A stretch of DNA of 64,000 nt from DASRDR01 sp963812945 [NCBI: uncultured Candidatus Rokubacteria bacterium] (GTDB lineage Bacteria; Methylomirabilota; Methylomirabilia; Rokubacteriales): the NCBI GenBank assembly GCA_963812945.1, contig CAWEXD010000008.1, forward strand, positions 3,658,001 through 3,722,000, in the 5' to 3' direction. Positions 52,093 through 59,531 of this stretch are shown here, piece by piece (position 1 is the stretch's first letter; each line of letters opens with the position of its first letter). The notes below the pieces were generated by a model. It made no database searches, was not told where the DNA came from, and was given only the letters and a program-made list of their open reading frames with translations. The translations under genes and the position numbers were made by a program.

Positions 52093-52953
52093 ATGCTCCT
52101 AGCTCCGGCCCGGTCCGCCGCGGCGATGTCGCCCGCCGAGCAGAAGTCCTACTACGAGACCCACGGCTACCTGGTGTTCCCGGAGATGCTCGATGCCGGT
52201 GAGGTCGGCGTCCTCCGCGCCGCGCTCGACGAGGTGCTCGACGAGGCCCGAGGGCTGTCCGAGACCACCCAGAAGTTCTCCGTCACCCTCGGCCACGACG
52301 GTCGCCACCACGTGCGCCGCATCTTCAACCCGATCCAGCACCACAAGGCGTTCCACGACGCGGCGTTTCACCCGAGGATCCTGGACGCCGTCGAGAACCT
52401 GATCGGCCCGGACATCCAGCTCCACCACAGCAAGCTCAACCTGAAGCCGCCGTCGAGCCCCGAGGCGCGCTTCGAGTGGCATCAGGACTACCCGTTCTTT
52501 CCCCACACGAACTACGATCTCCTCGCGGTGCTCGTGCACATCGACGAGTCGACCGAGGAGAACGGCTGCCTCCGGATCATCCCGGGAATCCACCGGCTCG
52601 GGCCGCGTCTCCACCGCTTTGCCAAGGACGGCGCGTTCTCCTCGCAGCTCGAGGACCGGAGCGTGGTGGCCGACGAGTCGAAGGTCCTGAACGTCCCCTG
52701 TCCCGCCGGCGGCGTGGAGCTGCACCACTGCAACATGCTCCACAGCTCGACCGCCAACCGGGGGGCGGCGCCGCGGAGCGTGCTGATCCTCCAGTACCGC
52801 GCCGCCGACAACGTCGCCCTGGGCGGCGCCACCACGCACTTCGGGTTCGGCCTGACCGTGCGCGGCAGGAATCCGTACCAGGCGCGCCTGCTGGACGGCA
52901 GCGTCGTCAAGCTCCCCGGCGAGATCAAGGACCCGCTCCAGCGGGACGGGTAG
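52093..52953 (+). CDS. Phytanoyl-CoA dioxygenase (PhyH) family protein
   Basis: A 286-residue Fe(II)/2-oxoglutarate-dependent oxygenase fold. The iron ligands are the His and Asp of WHQDYPFF and a distal His in ELHHCNMLHSS; IRIIPG-like RIIPGIHRLGP and a later arginine fit 2-oxoglutarate binding. GGGGAGG lies 9 nt before the ATG. The substrate, an acyl-CoA or a small metabolite, is unknown. It is divergent from the MttB-like operon. Confidence 0.88.
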   Translation: MLLAPARSAAAMSPAEQKSYYETHGYLVFPEMLDAGEVGVLRAALDEVLDEARGLSETTQKFSVTLGHDGRHHVRRIFNPIQHHKAFHDAAFHPRILDAVENLIGPDIQLHHSKLNLKPPSSPEARFEWHQDYPFFPHTNYDLLAVLVHIDESTEENGCLRIIPGIHRLGPRLHRFAKDGAFSSQLEDRSVVADESKVLNVPCPAGGVELHHCNMLHSSTANRGAAPRSVLILQYRAADNVALGGATTHFGFGLTVRGRNPYQARLLDGSVVKLPGEIKDPLQRDG

Positions 52954-52990
52954 AACCGGCGGCCCTCCAGATCCCCGGGAGCGCCGTCGC

Positions 52991-53314
52991 TCAGGCGGCC
53001 CCGGATGCCCCTTCGCCCAGCTCGGCGGCCAGGAAGTCGCGGGTGCCGGGCGGCCCCGTGAGCTCGAGCCAGACCGGCCCCCCGCCCGGCTCGACGGTGA
53101 GCCGGAACCGCAGGAACGCGCAGCAGCGGCGCTCCAGCTCGATGAAGGTCGCGAGCGTCGCGAGCTGCTCCGCGTTGGCCGGGAATCGCAGCGCGACGCC
53201 GTCCGGCAGCCACCGGGCCTCTTGCCGGCTCCGGCGGACCTCCGCCAGCACCCCGGCCCGCCGGGCCTGGAGCTCGGGCTCGGTCAGGGTGCAGGCGACC
53301 GCCAGCTCGGCCAC
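52991..53314 (-). CDS. Small CC-motif protein of unknown function
   Basis: A 107-residue soluble protein with a central LERRCCAFLRFRLTVEPGGG and an LELTGPPGTRDFL ending. The vicinal cysteine pair is conserved in small proteins often seen beside metal-resistance or thiol genes, so a metal- or thiol-linked role is possible but unproven. It is the last gene of the acyl-CoA operon, 12 bp after the MBL hydrolase. Confidence 0.72.
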   Translation of the reverse strand: MAELAVACTLTEPELQARRAGVLAEVRRSRQEARWLPDGVALRFPANAEQLATLATFIELERRCCAFLRFRLTVEPGGGPVWLELTGPPGTRDFLAAELGEGASGAA

Positions 53315-53326
53315 GACGCCCCCCGG

Positions 53327-54265
53327 CTAGCCGCCGAAGGTGAACGTCGAGCCGGTGGAGCTCACGACCAGCTCCCGTCCCATCCGCTGAGCGAGCCGCA
53401 CCAGCGCCTCCGCGCCGGTGCAGTGCTGGGGCACGAGGTAGTCGACCTCGAACCCCCGGAGCGCCTCGACGACCCGGTCGATCCGCTCGGCGTCGAGGCC
53501 CGAGAGATGGAAGCCCCCGAGCACCGCGTGGATCTTCGTCACGCCGCTGACCCGGGTCGCATTCCGGCAGATGCCGACGATCCCGCGGTGCGAGCACGAC
53601 GTCACGACGACCAGGCCGCGGTCCCGGACGTGAGCCACGAGCGTCTGCTCGCCGATGAACGTGTCCTGGACCAGCGCGCCGGCCTCTTCCATCCGGAGCG
53701 ACGGCGGGATCGCCTCGTACGGCTCCGTCGCGTGCATCTCCCCCGAGAGAAGCACGCCCTCGCCCAGCACGAGCGGCGCCGGCACGTCCACGACGTCCAG
53801 GTCCCACCGCGTGACGTCGCCGCGGTCGAGGCGGCCGAGCGACACGCGGTCGCCGTCCCGCTCCATGAACCGCGCGACGTAGTGGTTCGGATGCCCGTAG
53901 AACCGGAGGTCCGGGCGCATCCGGCGACGGTGGACGGAGAGGAAGCCGAGCAGCCCGCCGAAGTGGTCGGCGTGGCCGTGGCTCAGCGCGAGGGCGTCGA
54001 TGGCGGGGGCGTCGAGCCCGAGCTCGCGAAAGTTGTGGGTCATGGCCTCGGGAGTGAGCCCGAAGTCGAAGGCGATGCGCGCCGTCTCGCGCCCGCGCGT
54101 CACCTCGACGTGGTGGGCGAGGCCGTGCTCGGCGCGGAGGTCGGCGATCTTCCGGGCCCGGGGCACGCTCCAGCGGCGCGCCACCTTCTCGTCGGGACGC
54201 AGGACGTCGACCGAGTTGTCGACGACGGTGGTGACGCTCACGCGGTCGACCGGCGGCAGGATCAT
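53327..54265 (-). CDS. MBL-fold metallo-hydrolase
   Basis: A 312-residue metallo-beta-lactamase-fold protein with the zinc motif SHGHADHFGG (His96, His98, Asp100, His101). A later CSHRGIVGICRN segment resembles 7,8-dihydropterin-6-methyl-4-(beta-D-ribofuranosyl)-aminobenzene-phosphate synthase-like members. It could hydrolyse a thioester or phosphate ester. Its place between an acyl-CoA dehydrogenase and a CC protein in an acyl-CoA operon suggests a thioesterase-type task, as inference. Confidence 0.88.
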   Translation of the reverse strand: MILPPVDRVSVTTVVDNSVDVLRPDEKVARRWSVPRARKIADLRAEHGLAHHVEVTRGRETARIAFDFGLTPEAMTHNFRELGLDAPAIDALALSHGHADHFGGLLGFLSVHRRRMRPDLRFYGHPNHYVARFMERDGDRVSLGRLDRGDVTRWDLDVVDVPAPLVLGEGVLLSGEMHATEPYEAIPPSLRMEEAGALVQDTFIGEQTLVAHVRDRGLVVVTSCSHRGIVGICRNATRVSGVTKIHAVLGGFHLSGLDAERIDRVVEALRGFEVDYLVPQHCTGAEALVRLAQRMGRELVVSSTGSTFTFGG

Positions 54266-54281
54266 CGCGCAGCCAGCGGGA

Positions 54282-55448
54282 TCAGTACGACCTTGGCAGG
54301 CCGAGGACGTGCTCGGCCACGTAGGCCATCACGAGGTTCTGGTTGACCGGCGCCGTCTTGTAGAGCCGGGCCTCGCGGAACTTGCGCTCGACGTCATACT
54401 CCTCGGCGAACCCGTAGCCCCCGTGGCAGTCCATGCAGACGTTGGCCGCGTCCCACGCGGCCTCGGCCGCCAAGTACTTCGCCATGTTCGCCTCGGGCCC
54501 GCAGGGCTCGCCGGCGTCGAAGAGCGCCGCCGCCTTGTTCCGCATGAGCTCCGCCGCCTCGACCGCCATGTGGGACTTCGCGATCGGGAACTGCACGCCC
54601 TGGTTCGTCCCGATGGGCCGCCCGAAGACGACGCGCTGGTTCGAGTAGGCGACGGCCTTCTCGACGAACCACCGGCCGTCCCCGATCGAGTCCGAGGCGA
54701 CCAGGATGCGCTCGGCGTTCATCCCGTCGAGGATGTAGTGGAAGCCCCGCCCCTCTTCGCCGATCAGGCTGTCCGCCGGGAGCTCGACCTGGTCGAAGAA
54801 GAGGGCATTGGTCGAGTGGTTCATCATCATGCGGAGCGGCCGGACCTCGAGCCCCTCCACCTGGCGGAGGTCGAACAGGAAGACCGAGAGCCCGTCGGTC
54901 TTCCGGGTCACCTGCCCGACCGGCGTCGTCCGCGCCAGGAGCAGCATCAGGTCCGACTGCTGTACGCGCGAGATGAAGATCTTCTGGCCGTTCACGACGT
55001 AGCGCTCGCCCTGGCGGACCGCGGTCGTCTGGAGCTTCGTGGTGTCCGATCCCGAGTTCGGCTCGGTCACCCCGAAGGCCTGGAGCCGGAGCTCGCCGGT
55101 CGCGATCTTCGGGAGATAGCGCCGCTTCTGGGCCTCCGAGCCGTGCCGGAGGAGCGTGCCCATGATGTACATCTGCGCGTGGCACGCCGCGGCGTTGCCG
55201 CCGCAGGCGTTGATCGTCTCCAGGATCAGGCCGCCCTCGAGGATGCCGAGCCCGGCGCCCCCGTACTCCGGCGGGATGAGGGCTCCCAGGTACCCGGCGC
55301 GGGTGAGCTCCGTGACGAACGCCTCGGGGTAGGCGCGCTCCCGGTCGAGCTCGCGCCAGTACTCGCCCGGATAACGCTTGCAGATGTCCGCCACCCCCGA
55401 CTTCAGGGCACGCTGCTCGTCGGTCAGGGTCGTCCACATGGCCCCCAT
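54282..55448 (-). CDS. Acyl-CoA dehydrogenase family protein
   Basis: A 388-residue FAD enzyme oxidising acyl-CoA to enoyl-CoA. It has the N-terminal helical domain, the FGVTEPNSGSDTTKLQTTA flavin-site strand, SVFLFDLRQVEGLEV and the C-terminal HGGYGFAEEYDVERKFREAR with the candidate catalytic glutamate. Two ATGs (55448 and 55439) are possible; the first is taken. It follows the enoyl-CoA hydratase by 11 bp, the natural next step in a beta-oxidation-like route. Confidence 0.93.
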   Translation of the reverse strand: MGAMWTTLTDEQRALKSGVADICKRYPGEYWRELDRERAYPEAFVTELTRAGYLGALIPPEYGGAGLGILEGGLILETINACGGNAAACHAQMYIMGTLLRHGSEAQKRRYLPKIATGELRLQAFGVTEPNSGSDTTKLQTTAVRQGERYVVNGQKIFISRVQQSDLMLLLARTTPVGQVTRKTDGLSVFLFDLRQVEGLEVRPLRMMMNHSTNALFFDQVELPADSLIGEEGRGFHYILDGMNAERILVASDSIGDGRWFVEKAVAYSNQRVVFGRPIGTNQGVQFPIAKSHMAVEAAELMRNKAAALFDAGEPCGPEANMAKYLAAEAAWDAANVCMDCHGGYGFAEEYDVERKFREARLYKTAPVNQNLVMAYVAEHVLGLPRSY

Positions 55449-55459
55449 GGCTCTGGCCC

Positions 55460-56257
55460 TCAGCGCCCCTGGAAGCGGGGCTTGCGGCGCTCGTTGAAGG
55501 CCCGCACCCCCTCGGCGCGGTCCTCGGTCACGACCGTGGCGTTGTACGCCTCGATGGCGAGCACCATTCCCGTCTCGAGGTCGGTCTCGCTCCCCCACGC
55601 GATCGCCCGCTTCGCCTGGCGCACGGCCACCGGGCCGTTTTCCGCGATCGTCGCCGCCAGCTCGGCTGCCTTCGCCCGCGCCTGGCCCCGGGGGACGACG
55701 TGGTTGACGAGACCGATCGCACGCGCCTCGGGCGCCTCAACCCGGCGGCCCGTGAAGATCAGCTCCTTCGCCATCGGCCCGCCCACGAGCCGGGGCAGGA
55801 GCTGGGTGCCGCCGATGCCGGGAAAGATGCCCCGCGTGACCTCGGGCAGGGCGAACACCGCGCTCTCGCTGGCCACGATGAAGTCGGCCAGGAGCGCGAG
55901 CTCGCATCCGCCGCCGAAGGCGAAGCCCTCCACGGCAGCGATCACGGGGGCCGGGCAGCGAAGAAGCGTCATCGCGGCCTGCTCGAAGATCACGTGCTGC
56001 GCGCGCCAGGCCTCGTCCGACATGCCCTCGCGCTCCTTGAGGTCGCCGCCGACCGAGAAGGCGCGCTCCCCGGCGCCGGCGAAGACGACGGCGCGCACGG
56101 AGGCCGCGGCCGCCGGACCGCGGAAGCAGGCGAGGAGGTCCTCGCCCATCGCGGTGTTCATCGCGTTGAGGACCTCCGGGCGATGGAGCAGGACGGTGAG
56201 CACGTGCCCGTCCGCCGACCGCTCGAGCCGGAGCGTGCGGAAGGCCGGGTCGGTCAC
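55460..56257 (-). CDS. Enoyl-CoA hydratase/isomerase family protein
   Basis: A 265-residue crotonase-fold enzyme with oxyanion-hole segments GERAFSVGGDLKER and VEGFAFGGGCELALLADF, and PEVTRGIFPGIGGTQLLPR. The C-terminus FNERRKPRFQGR is typical. It sits between a CaiB-type CoA-transferase (40 bp) and an acyl-CoA dehydrogenase (11 bp) in one leftward unit. It is a paralogue of the gene at 33148-33933, which belongs to a different operon. Confidence 0.92.
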   Translation of the reverse strand: MTDPAFRTLRLERSADGHVLTVLLHRPEVLNAMNTAMGEDLLACFRGPAAAASVRAVVFAGAGERAFSVGGDLKEREGMSDEAWRAQHVIFEQAAMTLLRCPAPVIAAVEGFAFGGGCELALLADFIVASESAVFALPEVTRGIFPGIGGTQLLPRLVGGPMAKELIFTGRRVEAPEARAIGLVNHVVPRGQARAKAAELAATIAENGPVAVRQAKRAIAWGSETDLETGMVLAIEAYNATVVTEDRAEGVRAFNERRKPRFQGR

Positions 56258-56297
56258 CGGTCGCTCCCGGGGCGGCGCGCCGACTGGCTCACGGCGA

Positions 56298-57500
56298 TCA
56301 CTCGGGCAGCGGCCAGTCGACGACGCCCTGGGCGCGGAGCTCCCCCATCTCCCCCGCTCCCAGGCCCAGCTCCCCGAGGATGTCGATGGTGTGCTCGCCG
56401 ACGCGCGGCGGAGGCCGGCGGGGGACAGGCCGCTCCTCCCCGAAGCGGACCGGGAAGGCGACCGTCGTGAGGTCCGGGATGTCCGGGCGCGGCGTGGCCA
56501 CGAGCATCTCGCTGGCCTTGGTCTGCGGGTCTGCCACCACCTGGTCCACGGTCTGCACCGGTCCCGCGGTGACGCCTGCCGCGCGGAGACGCGCGAGCAG
56601 GGCCGCGGTGGCCCACGGCCGCGTGAGCGCTTCCAGCGCGGGGAGCAGCGCCCCGCGGTGCCGCACCCGGTCGGGGTTCGTGCGGAACCGGGGGTCGGCC
56701 GCGAGCCCGGGCTGGCCCAGCACCTCGCAGAGCCGCCCGAAGAGCGCGTCGGTCGGCGTCGTGATCATGAGGCAGCCGTCCGACGTGGGGAACGCCTGGT
56801 ACGGCACGATCATCGCGGCGCCGGAGCCCTGGGGCTGCGGGACCTCGCCGGTCGCGAGATAGCCCATGAGCTGGTACGGGATCCAGGCGAGCGCGGTGTC
56901 GAAGAGCGCCGTCGTGACCTCGGCGCCCTCGCCGGTGCGGTCCCGCTCGCGCAGGGCGGCGACGACGGCGAGCGCCGCCCACATCCCCGTGCCCATGTCC
57001 ACGAGCGACGTGCCCGCGCGCACGGGGGCCTGCCCGGGGTGGCCCGTGAGCCGCATGAAGCCGCTGAAGGCCTGCATCATCGGGTCGTAGCCCGGCTGGT
57101 CGCGCAGGGGGCCGCGGGTGCCGAACGCGGTCACCGAGCAGTACACGAGCCGCGGGTTGAGGGCGCGCGCCGCGGCGACGCCGAAGCCGAGCGCGTCCGC
57201 GCCCCCGGGCCGGAAGCTCTGCACGAGGACGTCCGACCGCCGGACGAGCCGCTCGATCACGGCGCGCGCGCCGGGGGCCTTGATGTCGAGCGCGAGGCTC
57301 CGCTTGTTCCGGTTGAACGAGAGGAACAGCGCGCCGTCGGGCCCCCAGGTCGGCGGCGCCCACGCCCGGGTCTCGTCGCCCCGGCCGGGCCGCTCGATCT
57401 TGACCACGTCCGCGCCGAGATCCCCGAGGATCTGGGTGCAGTAGGGTCCCGCCACGTTCTGGGTGAGGTCGAGGACGGTCAGTCCCGCGAGCGGCGTCAC
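56298..57500 (-). CDS. CaiB/BaiF CoA-transferase family protein (formyl-CoA transferase-like)
   Basis: A 400-residue class III CoA-transferase. It opens with LAGLTVLDLTQNVAGPYCTQILGDLGADVVKIERP, and Asp168 (GTSLVDMGTGMWAA) matches the acyl-aspartate residue of formyl-CoA transferase. GTG at 57500 is preferred because the family motif begins six residues later. It would activate an organic acid by transfer from another CoA ester and is first in the acyl-CoA operon. A TATACT (57513-57508) close to the start hints at a leaderless transcript, but no -35 is seen. Confidence 0.92.
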   Translation of the reverse strand: MTPLAGLTVLDLTQNVAGPYCTQILGDLGADVVKIERPGRGDETRAWAPPTWGPDGALFLSFNRNKRSLALDIKAPGARAVIERLVRRSDVLVQSFRPGGADALGFGVAAARALNPRLVYCSVTAFGTRGPLRDQPGYDPMMQAFSGFMRLTGHPGQAPVRAGTSLVDMGTGMWAALAVVAALRERDRTGEGAEVTTALFDTALAWIPYQLMGYLATGEVPQPQGSGAAMIVPYQAFPTSDGCLMITTPTDALFGRLCEVLGQPGLAADPRFRTNPDRVRHRGALLPALEALTRPWATAALLARLRAAGVTAGPVQTVDQVVADPQTKASEMLVATPRPDIPDLTTVAFPVRFGEERPVPRRPPPRVGEHTIDILGELGLGAGEMGELRAQGVVDWPLPE

Positions 57501-57639
57501 GGCGTCCAGTATAGCCGGCTCGCTCGTCGTCGCGAGCGGAGCGCGAATGGGGCGGCGCGCGGACGCCGTGAGGCCAGCGGGGGGGCCAGTGTGCGGTTGA
57601 CCGCCGAGTGGAAACGGGGCAAGAATGCCCACCATGGTA

Positions 57640-57655
57640 GGTTGGTCGACCAACC
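57640..57655. promoter_or_regulatory. Perfect 16-bp palindrome, probable TetR operator
   Basis: GGTTGGTCGACCAACC is exactly self-complementary and lies in the 213-bp gap between the divergent CaiB operon and the TetR gene, 58 bp before the TetR start. TetR-family regulators bind such palindromes, so it is the best candidate operator for both units. Confidence 0.7.
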
Positions 57656-57713
57656 AAGATACGGTGGCCGAGATCGCGCCCGCGGTAGCCGCCAGATGTG
57701 CCAGAGGTGACGG

Positions 57714-58346
57714 ATGAGCCCGCGACCGGTGGTCGCTCCCGAGCGCCGCGCGGCGATCGTCCGCGCGACGGTGCGGTGTCTGGCGCGCGACGGCTACGCC
57801 GGGCTCACCATGAAGCGGGTGGCCGCGGAGGCCGGCCTCAGCCCGGGGATCCTCCACTACTACTTCCGGGACAAGCGGGCGATCCTCGCCAGCGCCGCGG
57901 CCACCGTCATGGCCGACCTCGATCGCCGGGTGGCGACCGAGGCCCGCGGCGCCCGCGACGCCCGCGGGCGCCTGCGCGCGCTCCTCCGCGCGTGCCTCGA
58001 GGTGGCCACCGCGAGCCGGGAGTTCTGGACCGTGTTCATCGAGCTGTGGGGAGAGGCGCTCCACGACCAGGAGCTCGCGCGCCTGAACCGGCACACCTAC
58101 GCACGCGCCCGGCGGCTCCTGGCGGCCGGGGTCGCTCGCGGGACCGCGGCCGGCGCGTTCCGTCGCGTCGCGCCCGACGAGGCGGCCGCGGTGATCCTGG
58201 CCGTGGTCGACGGCCTCTCGCTCCAGCTCACCTTCGAGCCCACCCTGATGCCGCTCGGCCGCGCCGTGCGCCTCGCCGAGGAGGCGCTCGGCGCCTACCT
58301 CGCTCCGGCCCGGCGGGCAAGCGGGCGGGAGGACGACGTGCCATGA
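57714..58346 (+). CDS. TetR/AcrR family transcriptional regulator (BetI-like)
   Basis: A 210-residue regulator. The N-terminal HTH is ERRAAIVRATVRCLARDGYA, LTMKRVAAEAGLSPGILHYY, then FRDKRAIL; the C-terminal domain resembles the BetI type. It is divergent from the CaiB-ECH-ACAD operon and overlaps the DinB gene (ATGA). The effector is likely an acyl-CoA or related acid, as inference. Confidence 0.9.
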   Translation: MSPRPVVAPERRAAIVRATVRCLARDGYAGLTMKRVAAEAGLSPGILHYYFRDKRAILASAAATVMADLDRRVATEARGARDARGRLRALLRACLEVATASREFWTVFIELWGEALHDQELARLNRHTYARARRLLAAGVARGTAAGAFRRVAPDEAAAVILAVVDGLSLQLTFEPTLMPLGRAVRLAEEALGAYLAPARRASGREDDVP

Positions 58347-58924
58347 CCGATCCCGGGCGCGACGCGCGGGCGCAAACCCTCGAGTACCTCAGGACGCGGG
58401 CGGCCGGGCTCGACGCCGCGCGGATCCGCGCGCGCGTCCGCGCCGCCGGCGCGGAGCTGGAGGCGGCGCTCGCGGGTCTTGGCGAGACCGACGCCCGACG
58501 GCCGCCCCGGCCCGGGGACTGGACGGTGGCCCAGATCGTCGATCACGTCGCCCAGTCGACGATCCGCGCGGCCGAGGAGCTGCGTCATCTCCTCGCGGGC
58601 CGCCGGCCTCCGGGCCCCCCGGTGTACGAGGGGCTGCTCTCCGGCGCGGCCCACCGCGTTCCGTGGCCGGAGCTCGTCGAGGGCCTGCGCGAGGCGAGCG
58701 CGGAGCTCGACGCGGTGCTGCTCGCGGCGACCGAGCGCCCGCCGGCCGCCGCCGCCACCGCCGTCGCGATCCTCGTCACCGGCGCGCCGGAGTCCGGGGG
58801 CGTGGCGGAGCACTTCGGCGCCGATCTCACCTGGAAGGAATATGCCCTGGTCCAGCGCTTGCACTTCCTGGACCATCGCCAGCAGATCCGTCAGGCTCGT
58901 GCGGCCCTCGGGACCCCGGGCTGA
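58343..58924 (+). CDS. DinB family protein (second copy)
   Basis: A 193-residue DinB-like protein with metal-type histidines in the usual order: DWTVAQIVDHVAQST near residue 62 and HFLDHRQQIRQARA near the C-terminus. The ATG overlaps the TetR stop, so it may be under the same control. Function is not assigned; a thiol-dependent transferase or hydrolase is possible. Confidence 0.82.
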   Translation: MTDPGRDARAQTLEYLRTRAAGLDAARIRARVRAAGAELEAALAGLGETDARRPPRPGDWTVAQIVDHVAQSTIRAAEELRHLLAGRRPPGPPVYEGLLSGAAHRVPWPELVEGLREASAELDAVLLAATERPPAAAATAVAILVTGAPESGGVAEHFGADLTWKEYALVQRLHFLDHRQQIRQARAALGTPG

Positions 58925-58936
58925 GCGCAGGCCGGT

Positions 58937-59284
58937 CTAGCGGACCACGACCTCTCCGCGCATGGACGGGTGCCGCGCGCAGAAGTACGGGTAGACGCGC
59001 CGATCGGAGAACGCCGCGCTTCCGCTCACGCCCTTGCCATCCAGGCGCACGTCGAACCGGCCGTCGGGGCTTCCCGGCGCGCCCGAGGTCACGGTGTGCG
59101 TGATGTCGTCGTGGTTGATCCAGGTGACGCGGGTGCCGGCGCGAACCTCGAGGGCGCCCGGCTGGAACTGGAAGACCCGGATCGCCACGCTGGCGACGGC
59201 GTCCGCCTGGGAGAGGGCGGAGCCGGTGGTGCCCAGCAGGAGTCCGAGGGCCAGGGTCGAGGTGACGAGGTGCCGACGTGCCAT
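58937..59284 (-). CDS. Secreted cupredoxin (plastocyanin/amicyanin-like)
   Basis: A 115-residue protein with a signal peptide (1-26). Type 1 copper ligands are His63 (ITHTVTSG), Cys102 and His105 (FCARHPSM) and Met108, in the right order. The mature part is a single beta-sandwich. It would be a periplasmic electron carrier. The copper amine oxidase at 26.9 kb is too far to count as a neighbour. It converges with the DinB gene. Confidence 0.9.
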   Translation of the reverse strand: MARRHLVTSTLALGLLLGTTGSALSQADAVASVAIRVFQFQPGALEVRAGTRVTWINHDDITHTVTSGAPGSPDGRFDVRLDGKGVSGSAAFSDRRVYPYFCARHPSMRGEVVVR

Positions 59285-59415
59285 GAGCTTCCCCCTTCTC
59301 GCCGGTTTCGCGGGACCGGGCTCCGGCCCGCTCTCACGCTCACTACGAGCCGGCGCCGCGGGCGGATTCCCCCGTGTTTGCCGCGCGATAAGGGTCCAGA
59401 ACGCCGTCCCAAACG

Positions 59416-59444
59416 TTGCTTCCCGCTAGGGGCTCTGATACGAT
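59416..59444 (+). promoter_or_regulatory. Candidate promoter for lptD
   Basis: TTGCTT (59416-59421) and TACGAT (59439-59444) are 17 bp apart, about 88 nt before the lptD GTG. Matches to consensus are moderate, but it is the best pair in this 247-bp gap. Confidence 0.4.
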
Positions 59445-59531
59445 GCCCCCGTTCTTAACTCCGCGTCGCTTCGACGGCGGGCCCCGCCCCGTCCGATCAG
59501 GGGACGCACCAGATCGTCGACGGGGAGGTCC

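Noticed and set aside
54000-57710. A 1236-codon open frame on the plus strand
   Set aside because: It lies antisense to four well-supported genes (MBL, acyl-CoA dehydrogenase, enoyl-CoA hydratase, CaiB). Its length is a by-product of high G+C at third positions.
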